In this document: positions 23,249 through 32,081 of the stretch, in pieces
Position numbering within the stretch: position 1 is the stretch's first letter
Layout of the letters: every line of letters starts with the position of its first letter
Origin: Cellulophaga omnivescoria
Lineage (GTDB): Bacteria; Bacteroidota; Bacteroidia; Flavobacteriales; Flavobacteriaceae
Length of the DNA stretch: 43,489 bases
NCBI RefSeq assembly: GCF_001999725.1
Contig: NZ_MDDP01000020.1
Location: forward strand, 1 to 43,489
Direction of reading: 5' to 3'
Program-made: the position numbers and the translations under genes
Notes under the pieces: generated by a model
The model's input: the letters and a program-made list of their open reading frames with translations, nothing else
Databases searched by the model: none
Told to the model about the DNA's origin: nothing

Positions 23249-26200
23249 TTACCCTACAATGTTTATAATTTTTCCTGGAACTATAATTACTTTTTTAGGT
23301 TCGCGACCTTGTAATTGAGCTATAGTTTTTTCATGTGCCATTACAGTGGCTTCAATTTCATCTTTAGACATATCTAATGGTAACTCTAGTTTAAATCTCA
23401 TTTTACCATTAAAAGAAACAGGATATTCTTTACTGCTTTCTACAAGGTGCGATGCATCAAATTTAGGAAAAGGAGCTGTAGCAATAGAAGTGCTGTGTCC
23501 TAATTGCTGCCATAACTCTTCTGCTATATGTGGTGCATACGGAGAAACTAAAATGGCTAAGGCTTCTAAAATTTCTTTGCTAGTACATTTTTGACTAGAC
23601 AACTCGTTTACACATATCATAAAAGTAGAGACCGATGTGTTAAAAGAAAAGTTCTCTATATCTTCTGCAACCTTTTTAATGGTTTTGTGTAATGTTTTTA
23701 AATTGTCTTTAGTTGGTGCAGCATCTGTAAATTTAGCGCCATTATCATCTAAATATAAACGCCATAATTTTTTTAAGAACCCGTGTGTACCTGTAATACC
23801 AGCAGTGTTCCAAGGTTTAGATTGCTCTAGTGGGCCTAAAAACATCTCGTACAAACGCAAGCTATCTGCACCATATTCTTCACAAATACTATCTGGACTA
23901 ACCACATTATATTTAGATTTAGACATTTTTTCTACTTCACGACCAACAATGTATGAATCACTATTCTTCATTACATTTCCATTATCATCCAGAAAAACAG
24001 CTTCTTTATAAATTGGATTTTTATCTTTCCATTCCCCAATTATTATTTCATTTGAAGAGTTTACGATTGAAATATCCACGTGTATAGAATTCAACTCTAA
24101 AACTATCAACTTTAATTTATTGAAAGGAATATCCAAGACGGGTTTTATCATTTTTTCAACATAATTATTCCACTCTTCCTCATTTTCCTTAACACGATTA
24201 TCTGGTATATTATCCCACAACTTTTTTGAAATAAAAAGTTCATTTGTAAAATACTCTCCAGAGTGAAAGTGCTCGTGATCTGAAAAATCAACATTGCACC
24301 AGGACATTAAAAGTCTATAAGCAAAAGCACTTGTACCTGTAATCATTCCTTGGTTAATCAGTTTTTTAGCAAACTCATTTTTAGGAACTACACCTTTATC
24401 AAACAAAAATTTCTGCCAAAAACGTGCATATAATAAGTGTCCGGTTGCGTGCTCGCTACCACCAATGTATAAATCTACATCTTGCCAGTAGTTAATTGCA
24501 TCATCAGAAAATATGGCATCTGTATTATTAGGATCCATATAGCGGTTAAAGTAAAAACTACTACCTGCCCAACCTGGCATTGTATTTAACTCTAACGGAA
24601 ATACAGTCTCGTTGTTTATTTCACTATTGTCTACAACTTTATTTTCTTTGGTACACCAAGCCCAAACGTTAGCATTACCTAGTGGTGGTTCGCCAGTTTC
24701 GGTTGGTAAGTATTTTTCTACCTCTGGTAATGTAATAGGTAAATGTTTGGCATCTATCATTTGTGGCATACCATCTACATAATACACAGGAAAAGGTTCT
24801 CCCCAGTAACGTTGTCTGCTAAAAACAGCATCGCGCAGGCGGTAATTAATTTTACCTTTACCGTGACCTATTTTTTCTAGCTCGTAAATGGCTAGTTTCA
24901 TTGCTTTTTTGTACGGTAACCCGTTTAAAAAGTCTGAGTTTGCAATGATGGTTTTTTCTTTATCTACATAAGCTTCTTCAGAAATATCTACACCTTCAAA
25001 AACATTAGGGATATCAATATTAAAATGTTTAGCAAAATCATAGTCGCGCTGGTCACCACAAGGTACTGCCATAACTGCTCCGGTACCGTAGCCAGCTAAT
25101 ACGTAGTCGCCAATCCAAATAGGAATAGGTTTTTTTGTAAAAGGGTGCTCTGCGTAAGCACCAGTAAATGCACCAGAAATAGTTTTTACATCTGCCATAC
25201 GCTCGCGCTCACTACGTTTTGCAGTGGCTTGTATGTAGGCATCTACCTCTGCTTTTTGTTCTGGAGTAGTAATGGTTGCTACTAGCTCATGTTCTGGAGC
25301 AAGAGTCATAAAACTAACACCAAAAATAGTATCTGGTCTTGTTGTAAAAACGTCTATTTGATGAGATTGCTTCGCTTCGCTCGCAAGGACATTAAAAGTA
25401 ACAGAAGCACCTTGACTTCTTCCAATCCAGTTGGTTTGTGAGTCTTTTAAAGGTTGTGGCCAGTCTATGGTATTTAAATCATCTAATAAACGTTGTGCGT
25501 AAGCAGAAATACGCATACTCCACTGCGTCATTTTTTTACGAATAACAGGATGTCCGCCACGTTCTGATACTCCGTTTATAATCTCGTCATTAGCTAATAC
25601 AGTTCCTAAAGCAGGACACCAGTTTACTTCGGTTTCTGCTAAGTATGTTAGTCTGTATTGTAATAAAATTTCTTGTTGTTTTTTAGTGTTAAATGCGTTC
25701 CATTCATCAGCAGTAAAAACACTAATATCATCATCAGAAACAGCATTTACGGTTGCGTTTCCTTCTTTTTCAAAAATCTGAATTAAGGTAGAAATATCTT
25801 CAGCCTTATTGGTGTTGTTATTGTACCAAGAATTAAATAGCTGAATAAAGATCCACTGTGTCCATTTGTAATAATCAGGATTAGAGGTACGTACTTCACG
25901 ACTCCAGTCAAAAGAAAAACCAATTTTATCTAGTTGTTCTCTGTACCTGTTTATATTAGTTTTGGTAGTAATTGCAGGATGTTGCCCCGTTTGTATAGCA
26001 TACTGTTCTGCTGGTAAGCCAAAAGAATCGTATCCCATTGGGTGTAAAACGTTAAACCCTTGGTGTCTTTTATAACGAGCATAAATATCACTGGCAATAT
26101 ACCCAAGTGGGTGTCCAACGTGTAACCCAGCACCAGAAGGGTAAGGGAACATATCTAAAACATAAAATTTTTCTTTATCAGAATTATTTTCTGCTTTAAA

Positions 26201-26263
26201 AGTTTGGTTTTCTGCCCAATATTTTTGCCACTTGGCTTCAATTTCTTTAAAATCGTAGTTCAT
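23249..26263 (-). CDS. leuS: Leucyl-tRNA synthetase, with unusual insertions
   Basis: Charges tRNA-Leu with leucine; 1004 residues, longer than most bacterial LeuRS. Motifs: HVGHPLGY (HIGH class) near residue 47; the editing domain with FTTRPDTIFG; and KMSKS at about 779-783. Two oddities. First, residues about 292-302 (VLASEAKQSHQ) are encoded by a palindromic repeat fragment at 25363-25390, inserted just before FTTRPDT in the editing domain. Second, the stretch between QGMITGTS (about 638) and KMSKS is about 140 residues, whereas the Bacteroidota-type insertion I recall is nearer 80; the extra part includes DFSDHEHFHSGEYF and DNIPDNRVKENEEEWNNY. The frame is intact throughout, so the enzyme should be functional. 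Confidence 0.96.
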   Translation of the reverse strand: MNYDFKEIEAKWQKYWAENQTFKAENNSDKEKFYVLDMFPYPSGAGLHVGHPLGYIASDIYARYKRHQGFNVLHPMGYDSFGLPAEQYAIQTGQHPAITTKTNINRYREQLDKIGFSFDWSREVRTSNPDYYKWTQWIFIQLFNSWYNNNTNKAEDISTLIQIFEKEGNATVNAVSDDDISVFTADEWNAFNTKKQQEILLQYRLTYLAETEVNWCPALGTVLANDEIINGVSERGGHPVIRKKMTQWSMRISAYAQRLLDDLNTIDWPQPLKDSQTNWIGRSQGASVTFNVLASEAKQSHQIDVFTTRPDTIFGVSFMTLAPEHELVATITTPEQKAEVDAYIQATAKRSERERMADVKTISGAFTGAYAEHPFTKKPIPIWIGDYVLAGYGTGAVMAVPCGDQRDYDFAKHFNIDIPNVFEGVDISEEAYVDKEKTIIANSDFLNGLPYKKAMKLAIYELEKIGHGKGKINYRLRDAVFSRQRYWGEPFPVYYVDGMPQMIDAKHLPITLPEVEKYLPTETGEPPLGNANVWAWCTKENKVVDNSEINNETVFPLELNTMPGWAGSSFYFNRYMDPNNTDAIFSDDAINYWQDVDLYIGGSEHATGHLLYARFWQKFLFDKGVVPKNEFAKKLINQGMITGTSAFAYRLLMSWCNVDFSDHEHFHSGEYFTNELFISKKLWDNIPDNRVKENEEEWNNYVEKMIKPVLDIPFNKLKLIVLELNSIHVDISIVNSSNEIIIGEWKDKNPIYKEAVFLDDNGNVMKNSDSYIVGREVEKMSKSKYNVVSPDSICEEYGADSLRLYEMFLGPLEQSKPWNTAGITGTHGFLKKLWRLYLDDNGAKFTDAAPTKDNLKTLHKTIKKVAEDIENFSFNTSVSTFMICVNELSSQKCTSKEILEALAILVSPYAPHIAEELWQQLGHSTSIATAPFPKFDASHLVESSKEYPVSFNGKMRFKLELPLDMSKDEIEATVMAHEKTIAQLQGREPKKVIIVPGKIINIVG
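25363..25390 (-). repeat. Palindromic dispersed-repeat fragment inside leuS
   Basis: A 28-bp stretch: GTCCTTGCGAGCGAAGC followed by GAAGCAATCTC on the minus strand. It matches the TTGCGAG...GAAGCAATCTC pattern of small repeats usually found between genes. Here it is read in frame as VLASEAKQS. Confidence 0.6.
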
Positions 26264-26292
26264 ATGCTTGTCTTCTGCTATTTAGAATGGGG

Positions 26293-26300
26293 CAAATTTA
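26293..26300 (-). promoter_or_regulatory. leuS promoter, -7 element TAAATTTG
   Basis: A perfect TAnnTTTG on the minus strand, 29 bp before the leuS ATG. No TTG was found at the standard distance upstream. Confidence 0.5.
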
Positions 26301-26350
26301 AGAATTACAAGCCAAACAGCCTACTATTGCTTTTACTAGTGTGTAAAAAC

Positions 26351-26379
26351 TTAAACACCCTGCAATGCAAGGTGTTTAA
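26351..26379 (-). terminator. Terminator after the outer-membrane barrel gene
   Basis: TTAAACACC (26351-26359) and GGTGTTTAA (26371-26379) form a perfect 9-bp stem, followed on the minus strand by GTTTTTACAC. It is 9 bp after the stop of the barrel gene. Confidence 0.75.
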
Positions 26380-26388
26380 TGGTCTTTT

Positions 26389-26946
26389 TTAAAAGATATA
26401 GCCTAATGATATTTGTAGAACGCCGTTTTTAATATCTGGGTTTTCTGCAACGGTACTAATACCAAAATTATACCTGGCTTCAGTAAAAATACCATCAGCT
26501 AAATGGAGTCCAAACCCGGTATTAAAACCAAAATCTACACTTTTAGCATCTGTATCTAAAGTACCAATATTGTCATCATAAAAAATTGCTTTATCGGATA
26601 CTAAAAAAGAAACTTGCGGACCAGCTTGTAAAAAGAACTTAGGTAATACGTTGTATTTAAATTGAATAGGAATAGATATGTAGTCTAATTTTGCTTTGTA
26701 CAGACTGTTTAAATCTGCACCTTGCCTAGAGTACAGTAGCTCTGGTTGAATATTTAGCTTTTCTGAAATTTCGATTTGAGTAAAGAAACCAGCGTGAAAA
26801 GTAACAAGGCTATTTTTGTCTTGATTGTTGCCGTACAAATTAGAAACATTTAAACCTGCTTTTGCGCCATAATTTATTTTTTGAGCAATGGCATTACTGC
26901 TATAAACAAAAAGAGCTGCTAAAAGTAAAAAGGTAGTTTTTTTCAT
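26389..26946 (-). CDS. Outer-membrane beta-barrel protein (PorT/OMP_b-brl type)
   Basis: A 185-residue protein with signal peptide MKKTTFLLLAALFVYSSNAIAQ. The mature protein shows the PF13568-type eight-strand barrel pattern: YGAKAGLNVSNLYG, FHAGFFTQIEISEKLNIQPE, LDYISIPIQFKYNVLPKFFL, FGFNTGFGLHLADGIFTEAR and a terminal ISLGYIF. Such proteins are abundant in Bacteroidota, with mostly unknown function. Monocistronic between the leuS upstream region and the divergent ftsX. Confidence 0.85.
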   Translation of the reverse strand: MKKTTFLLLAALFVYSSNAIAQKINYGAKAGLNVSNLYGNNQDKNSLVTFHAGFFTQIEISEKLNIQPELLYSRQGADLNSLYKAKLDYISIPIQFKYNVLPKFFLQAGPQVSFLVSDKAIFYDDNIGTLDTDAKSVDFGFNTGFGLHLADGIFTEARYNFGISTVAENPDIKNGVLQISLGYIF

Positions 26947-27082
26947 AATTATATGTTTTTTGTTTTGTAGGATTTTACAACTACTATGCCAAAAAGTGTT
27001 AATTTACAATAAGCTTATTCTTGTTTTTTGTAGATTACTAATTACAAATACCTTTAAAATGTATTATTACAAATTACTTTAC

Positions 27083-27090
27083 TATTTTTA
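27083..27090 (+). promoter_or_regulatory. ftsX operon promoter, -7-like element TATTTTTA
   Basis: A near-consensus TAnnTTTR element 16 bp before the ATG of ftsX, preceded by AT-rich sequence. Confidence 0.35.
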
Positions 27091-27106
27091 CGTATTGTTA
27101 TAAGTT

Positions 27107-27985
27107 ATGAGTAAATCTTTTGAACGTTACCAAAAAAGGAAATTAATTTCCTCTTATTTTTCTGTAGTAATTAGTATTGCTCTAGTTTTATTTTTGCTAG
27201 GAGCACTTGGTTTGTTGGTGTTAAATACAAAAAAAATGGCAGATCATTTTAAAGAACAGATAACAGTGTCTGTATTTTTAAAAGACGATGCAAAACAAGT
27301 AGAAATAGACCAATTGCAAAAAAGTTTAGCTATGGCAGACTATACTAAGCAAGCCATTTTTGTGTCAAAAGAAGAAGCCGCAGAACAGCATACAGAAGCT
27401 ATTGGAGAAAATTTTATAGAGTTTTTAGGGTATAATCCTTTAAAAAACTCTATTGATGTACAATTAAAAGCAGACTTTGTATCGCCAACGCAAATTGAAG
27501 AAATAGCAGAAAATATACAAGCAAAAGATTATGTAGAAGAAGTAAGTTATGACAAGCCTCTGATATCTTTATTAAATGATAATGTAAAAAAAATTAGTTT
27601 ATGGATTTTGGTAGCTAGTGGCATATTTGCATTTATTGCATTTTTGTTAATTAACAGTTCTATACGCTTATCTATATACTCTAAACGTTTTATTATTAAA
27701 ACAATGCAAATGGTTGGTGCAACAAAGCGTTTTATACGCAGACCTTTTTTATGGACAAATATAAAATTAGGTATGTTAGGAGCCTTTATTGCAATGATAG
27801 GTTTGGCTGTAACTATTTATTACGTAAACGATTTTTTTCCAGAACTTACTTTGTTTGAAGATCCAACAACTTTAGGGCTGTTATTTGCTGCAATTTTTGT
27901 TTTAGGCGTATTAATTTCGTTTATAAGTACATTTTTAGCTACACAACGTTTCTTAAATCTTAGGACAGACGATTTATATTATTAG
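27107..27985 (+). CDS. ftsX: Cell division protein FtsX
   Basis: A 292-residue inner-membrane permease-like protein that works with the ATPase FtsE to activate peptidoglycan hydrolases at the septum. It has a membrane helix at about 19-40, a large extracytoplasmic domain (FKEQITVSVFLKDDAKQVEI, YTKQAIFVSKEEAAEQ), then three C-terminal helices with the FtsX/MacB-like region SIRLSIYSKRFIIKTMQMVG and PFLWTNIKLGMLG. No ftsE is adjacent, as is usual in Bacteroidota. It heads the run ftsX-DUF3098-uppP-truB, a gene order I recall from many Flavobacteriaceae. Confidence 0.92.
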   Translation: MSKSFERYQKRKLISSYFSVVISIALVLFLLGALGLLVLNTKKMADHFKEQITVSVFLKDDAKQVEIDQLQKSLAMADYTKQAIFVSKEEAAEQHTEAIGENFIEFLGYNPLKNSIDVQLKADFVSPTQIEEIAENIQAKDYVEEVSYDKPLISLLNDNVKKISLWILVASGIFAFIAFLLINSSIRLSIYSKRFIIKTMQMVGATKRFIRRPFLWTNIKLGMLGAFIAMIGLAVTIYYVNDFFPELTLFEDPTTLGLLFAAIFVLGVLISFISTFLATQRFLNLRTDDLYY

Positions 27986-28029
27986 ATTTGCACTGTTAAA
28001 AATTATACAAGGATTAAATTTTTTACAAA

Positions 28030-28296
28030 ATGAAAAAAAATAATAACACCACAGGGGAAAGTACTAAAAAGGAATTTATTTTTCAGAAAAAGAATTACAT
28101 TTTTATGGCTATTGGTCTTGCTTTTCTTACACTTGGTTTTGTATTAATGAGTGGAGGTGGTAGTGATGATCCTAATGTTTTTAATCCTGAAATATATAAT
28201 TTTAGAAGAATTCGCCTTGCGCCAACTTTGGTGCTAATAGGTTTAGGTATAGAGGTGTATGCCATTTTGTTAAATCCGCACAAGAAGAAAAACTAA
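28030..28296 (+). CDS. DUF3098 family small membrane protein
   Basis: An 88-residue protein with two hydrophobic helices (about 24-40 and 62-80) joined by a loop, PNVFNPEIYNFRRIRLAP, that is characteristic of DUF3098. Function unknown. It lies between ftsX and uppP in one operon, with the uppP start 4 bp after its stop, suggesting a role tied to envelope growth (inference). Confidence 0.88.
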   Translation: MKKNNNTTGESTKKEFIFQKKNYIFMAIGLAFLTLGFVLMSGGGSDDPNVFNPEIYNFRRIRLAPTLVLIGLGIEVYAILLNPHKKKN

Positions 28297-28299
28297 ATT

Positions 28300-29085
28300 T
28301 TGGACATATTACAAGCAATTATTTTAGCAATTGTAGAAGGTATAACGGAGTATTTACCAGTATCATCTACAGGGCATATGATTATAGTGTCTTCCTTTTT
28401 TGGCATAGCTCAAGAAGAATTTACAAAATTATTTACCATAGTTATACAATTAGGTACTATACTCTCTGTGGTTGTGCTTTACTTTAAACGCTTTTTTCAG
28501 AGTGTAGATTTTTATTTAAAACTATTGGTAGCATTTATACCTGCTGTTGTTTTAGGCTTGTTGTTAAGTGACGTTATAGACTCTTTATTAGAAAACCCAC
28601 TTACGGTAGCAATATCCTTAGTAATAGGTGGTGTAATTTTATTACGTGTAGACCATTGGTTTGCGGACTCAGAAGAAAAAGAAATTACTTATTTAACAGC
28701 ATTAAAAATTGGTTTCTTTCAGTGCTTGGCTATGATACCTGGTGTTAGCAGAAGTGGTGCAAGTATTGTTGGTGGTATGTCTCAAAAACTATCTAGAACT
28801 GTGGCAGCAGAGTTTAGTTTTTTTTTAGCAGTACCTACAATGTTAGGTGCAACTTTAAAAAAGAGTTACGACTTTTACAAGCTAGGGTATACGTTAACAG
28901 GAGAGCAAATTAACTTATTAATTATTGGTAATGTGGTAGGTTTTTTGGTTGCCTTATTAGCTATTAAAACATTTATAGGTTATTTAAGCAAACACGGTTT
29001 TAAAATGTTTGGTTACTACCGTATTGTTGTTGGGTTGGCAATATTGGCAATTCACTACTTTGTACACCCGCTAATAATAATTTAA
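28300..29085 (+). CDS. uppP: Undecaprenyl-diphosphatase
   Basis: Hydrolyses undecaprenyl pyrophosphate to recycle the lipid carrier for peptidoglycan and surface polysaccharides; an integral membrane enzyme of 261 residues. Motifs: [18 protein letters not shown] (the E...VSSTGH catalytic motif) and [15 protein letters not shown] (PGxSRSGA). The start codon is TTG at 28300: a stop lies in frame 6 bp upstream, no ATG is available, and [13 protein letters not shown] matches the family's usual N-terminus. It starts 4 bp after the DUF3098 stop, consistent with translational coupling. Confidence 0.95.
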   Translation: MDILQAIILAIVEGITEYLPVSSTGHMIIVSSFFGIAQEEFTKLFTIVIQLGTILSVVVLYFKRFFQSVDFYLKLLVAFIPAVVLGLLLSDVIDSLLENPLTVAISLVIGGVILLRVDHWFADSEEKEITYLTALKIGFFQCLAMIPGVSRSGASIVGGMSQKLSRTVAAEFSFFLAVPTMLGATLKKSYDFYKLGYTLTGEQINLLIIGNVVGFLVALLAIKTFIGYLSKHGFKMFGYYRIVVGLAILAIHYFVHPLIII

Positions 29086-29097
29086 TTTTTTTGTAGC

Positions 29098-29808
29098 GTG
29101 ACAAGCAAAGAAGAATTTTTAGAAGGACAGATATTATTAATAGATAAACCACTAACTTGGTCATCTTTTCAGGCAGTAAACGCTTTAAAATGGGGTATTC
29201 GCAGAAAATTTGATTTAAAGAAAATTAAAATTGGCCACGCAGGTACTTTAGATCCTTTAGCTACAGGATTATTAATTATTTGTACAGGTAAATTCACAAA
29301 AAAAATACCTACACTACAAGGCCAAATAAAAGAATACACAGGAACCATAACTATTGGGGCAACCACACCGTCTTATGATATGGAAACCACAGTAGAAGAG
29401 ACGTACCCAACAGAACATATAACTGAAGAGCAAATACACGCCGCGACTACTAATTTTATTGGAAAAATACAGCAGGTACCACCAGTTTTTTCGGCATTAA
29501 AAAAAGATGGTAAACGCTTGTACGAGTACGCTAGAGAAGGGCAAGCAGTAGAAGTAAAATCTAGAGAAATAGAAATTACTGAGTTTGAAATTACAAAAAT
29601 AAATTTACCAGAAATAGAATTTAGGGTAGTGTGTAGTAAAGGAACTTACATACGCTCTTTAGCTAACGATTTTGGTAAAGCATTGCAAAGTGGCGCATAT
29701 TTGTCTGCCCTAAGAAGAACCAAAATAGGTGATTTTAACGTAGATAATGCAATAACTCCTGCAGATTTTCATACCACAGTATTGGGTATGCCAAAACCTA
29801 AAGAGTAG
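29098..29808 (+). CDS. truB: tRNA pseudouridine-55 synthase
   Basis: Converts U55 to pseudouridine in the T-loop of tRNAs; 236 residues, soluble. Motifs: ILLIDKPLTWSSFQAVN, the catalytic Asp motif HAGTLDPLATGLLIICTG, PPVFSALKKDGKRLYEYAR, and VVCSKGTYIRSLANDFG. The start is GTG at 29098, because the preceding in-frame codons give no ATG and the N-terminus fits the family. Last gene of the ftsX operon, 13 bp after uppP. Confidence 0.95.
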   Translation: MTSKEEFLEGQILLIDKPLTWSSFQAVNALKWGIRRKFDLKKIKIGHAGTLDPLATGLLIICTGKFTKKIPTLQGQIKEYTGTITIGATTPSYDMETTVEETYPTEHITEEQIHAATTNFIGKIQQVPPVFSALKKDGKRLYEYAREGQAVEVKSREIEITEFEITKINLPEIEFRVVCSKGTYIRSLANDFGKALQSGAYLSALRRTKIGDFNVDNAITPADFHTTVLGMPKPKE

Positions 29809-29870
29809 TAATAAAACACCTTTTTTGATTAAGAATAAAATATTTTTATAAAAACAAGGTTATTAGTTAT

Positions 29871-30593
29871 ATGTTTAAAGATAGTAGATACTTATCATTT
29901 TTAATCACATTCTTTTCTATGTCTATTGTTATATTGTCCTTATACAATATACATTTAGGGGCAAAAGAAGAGGAAGAGTATGTGGTAGAACTAGCAATGC
30001 TAGAAGAAGATGAGGAGTTAGAGGAGATGCAGAAAGAAGAACAGCAACCTACCCAACAGCAAGAAATAAAAAGCCATATGGCGTATAATGAAAAGGCAAA
30101 ACCAACTTATGGTAATCCAGAGCCTTTAAAAACGCTAGAAGAATTAATGGAAGAGGCAAAATCTGATGCAGAAAGTGATCCAAATTCAAAATTAATAAGC
30201 TCTGAAAATGGCTACGCAGCCAGTTTAAAAGAATTAGCAAAAAAGCGCCAAGAGGCCAAGCAAAAATTAGGAGAAAAAGACGCAAAAAAAGATGAGGTTT
30301 CTCATAACTTAGCAAAACGTAAAACGTCTATATCCTTTTCTTTAGTAAAACGAAGTGCTTATGACTTGCCACCGCCAACGTACACTTGTATAGAAGGAGG
30401 TAAGGTAGTAATTAATATTGTTGTAGATAATTTAGGTAATGTAATAGATGCAGAATTTAATAAAAAAAGTTCTGGTACCAGTAACGGTTGTTTGGTAGAT
30501 AATGCCATAGAGTATGCATTACAATCTAAGTTTAGCAATTCCTCTAAAGAAAAGCAAAAAGGAACAATTACTTACCTATTTCAAGGTAAGTAA
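29871..30593 (+). CDS. TonB-like energy transducer, acidic linker
   Basis: A 240-residue protein. It has one N-terminal membrane helix (about 8-28), then an acidic and Gln-rich linker (LAMLEEDEELEEMQKEEQQP), a mixed-charge coiled stretch (AAS LKELAKKRQEAKQKL) and a C-terminal TonB-like fold: GGKVVINIVVDNLGNVIDAEF and NAIEYALQSKFSNS. The usual TonB Pro-rich spacer is replaced by Glu/Lys-rich sequence. It probably carries proton-motive energy to an outer-membrane receptor, but no partner ExbB/ExbD is adjacent. Its last 18 bp overlap the thioredoxin-family gene on the other strand. Confidence 0.7.
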   Translation: MFKDSRYLSFLITFFSMSIVILSLYNIHLGAKEEEEYVVELAMLEEDEELEEMQKEEQQPTQQQEIKSHMAYNEKAKPTYGNPEPLKTLEELMEEAKSDAESDPNSKLISSENGYAASLKELAKKRQEAKQKLGEKDAKKDEVSHNLAKRKTSISFSLVKRSAYDLPPPTYTCIEGGKVVINIVVDNLGNVIDAEFNKKSSGTSNGCLVDNAIEYALQSKFSNSSKEKQKGTITYLFQGK

Positions 30594-31205
30594 TTGTAGT
30601 AGGTCTTCAATAGTATTTAAACCTTTATCTTTATTGTACCAGACTTGTAATTCTTGTTTAAATTCTGGTGTTAAGCTACCGTTTTTGGCTTTAAAATTTT
30701 CAACAATTTTGGTAAGTGTGCTTGGTCTAGGACCCCAATCTCCAATAACTTTTTGTGTTTCTTCATTAAAAGCAATAAGCCTTGGTATAGATAATGTGTT
30801 GTTGTATAAAAAATGATTCATAAGGTCTAAATTTTCATCTCTTAAAATCACTTTTACATCAATATTAGAATTTTGTTCTGCAATTTTTTGCATTATGGGC
30901 ATAGATTGTGCAGCATCTCCGCACCAACTTTCTGTAAGTACAAGCCAGGTAATTTTAGTACTACTTTGTTTAATTTTGGTTATGGTGTCATCTGTTAATT
31001 TAGTGGTTTTTTCTAAACGCTTCATACGCTTATCATTAAGCATAGTATAATTTGCCAAAGCATCTGTTTGTACAACACCGGTAGACTTGTTGCTGGTAAC
31101 CAAATTATGCATAAGTTCTCTGTATGTAGTATAAGGCATTGCAGTAGAAATTGCCTTGGTAATTAATGCAGTTACAGTATTGTTTTTTGTATTTGTAGAA
31201 TTCAT
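30576..31205 (-). CDS. Thioredoxin-family protein (Thioredoxin_9-like)
   Basis: A 209-residue cytoplasmic protein. WLVLTESWCGDAAQSMPIM is the thioredoxin-like active-site strand with only one Cys (WCGDA), as in the PF14595 group, followed by the cis-Pro region NTLSIPRLIAFNEE. A classical CxxC is absent, so it is not a general disulfide reductase; the role is unknown. It overlaps the TonB-like gene by 18 bp at the 3' ends. A perfect -7 element lies at 31231-31238. Confidence 0.85.
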   Translation of the reverse strand: MNSTNTKNNTVTALITKAISTAMPYTTYRELMHNLVTSNKSTGVVQTDALANYTMLNDKRMKRLEKTTKLTDDTITKIKQSSTKITWLVLTESWCGDAAQSMPIMQKIAEQNSNIDVKVILRDENLDLMNHFLYNNTLSIPRLIAFNEETQKVIGDWGPRPSTLTKIVENFKAKNGSLTPEFKQELQVWYNKDKGLNTIEDLLQLLTLK

Positions 31206-31230
31206 AACTAAACGCTTTACTTTTTTTATT

Positions 31231-31238
31231 CAAAAATA
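31231..31238 (-). promoter_or_regulatory. Promoter -7 element TATTTTTG of the thioredoxin-family gene
   Basis: A perfect TAnnTTTG on the minus strand, 25 bp before the ATG. Confidence 0.45.
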
Positions 31239-31405
31239 ATATAGAAACTATTTATATAAGCTGATAATCGTCATATTGGTAGTGTAAAGTTTTAGAAACT
31301 TACAATTAGCACTATTAAGACAAGTTTAACAGTTATACATTACATTTAGTTAACAATGTGAGATAAACTTAAACTTTAAATAATAGATTTCTAACATAGA
31401 AAAAA

Positions 31406-31413
31406 TAGATTTG
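31406..31413 (+). promoter_or_regulatory. Promoter -7 element TAGATTTG of the Crp/Fnr gene
   Basis: A perfect TAnnTTTG on the plus strand, 26 bp before the ATG of the Crp/Fnr-family gene. Confidence 0.45.
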
Positions 31414-31439
31414 ACTTTTAGTAAAATAAATAGAATTTT

Positions 31440-32081
31440 ATGCAGGTTTTACGTCCAGATTTTAGAAGTCAAAAAAAATTTTTGTTATATGAATTTTTAA
31501 GAGAGGAAATTGGAGATGATACGCTGAAAAATTTTGTTACGGAAATTGTTTACGATAAAAATACTTACATATATCAGCCGCCTATAGTTGAAAATTACAT
31601 TTATGAAATTGTTTTTGGAGCAGTTAAGTTAGGAGGGTATTCTGAAAAAGGAGATGAGTATGCTTATGATATTGTGCATACAGGTGACTTTTTTGGGAAT
31701 TTAAAGTACTTAAACGGTCAGTTTTCTGAATTTGCAAAAACTTTAGTTGATGTAAAAGTTAGGTGTTATGATTTAAACTTTTTTAAAAATGAAGTTAAGA
31801 AAAACCCAGAAGCTGCCGAATGGTTTTTTGCTTACTTAACCAAAAGATGGTGCCTAGCAGAAAAAAAGTTATGTAAAGTAAATGAGCGATCTATTATAGG
31901 TAAATTAAATTTTTTAAAAACAGTTTATACTATAGATGTTTTAGATGTTAAGGGTAAAGTACATAATATACATTGTTTATTAACCCAAAAAGATAAGGGT
32001 GACCTTATTGGGGCCACCCGTCAAACTATTGCTAATGCTTTAAAAAATAATCAGTTTACTTTAGATAAAATTCCAGGGTAA
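31440..32081 (+). CDS. Crp/Fnr-family transcriptional regulator
   Basis: A 213-residue regulator. The N-terminal cyclic-nucleotide-binding-like barrel includes YIYEIVFGAVKLGGYSEKGD and AYDIVHTGDFFGNLKYLNG; the Arg of a typical cAMP pocket is not seen. The C-terminal helix-turn-helix contains DLIGATRQTIANALKNN, and the dimer helix lies in between. No Fe-S Cys cluster of the Fnr type is present. Ligand and targets are unknown. The last 31 bp overlap the phosphodiesterase gene tail to tail. Confidence 0.88.
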   Translation: MQVLRPDFRSQKKFLLYEFLREEIGDDTLKNFVTEIVYDKNTYIYQPPIVENYIYEIVFGAVKLGGYSEKGDEYAYDIVHTGDFFGNLKYLNGQFSEFAKTLVDVKVRCYDLNFFKNEVKKNPEAAEWFFAYLTKRWCLAEKKLCKVNERSIIGKLNFLKTVYTIDVLDVKGKVHNIHCLLTQKDKGDLIGATRQTIANALKNNQFTLDKIPG

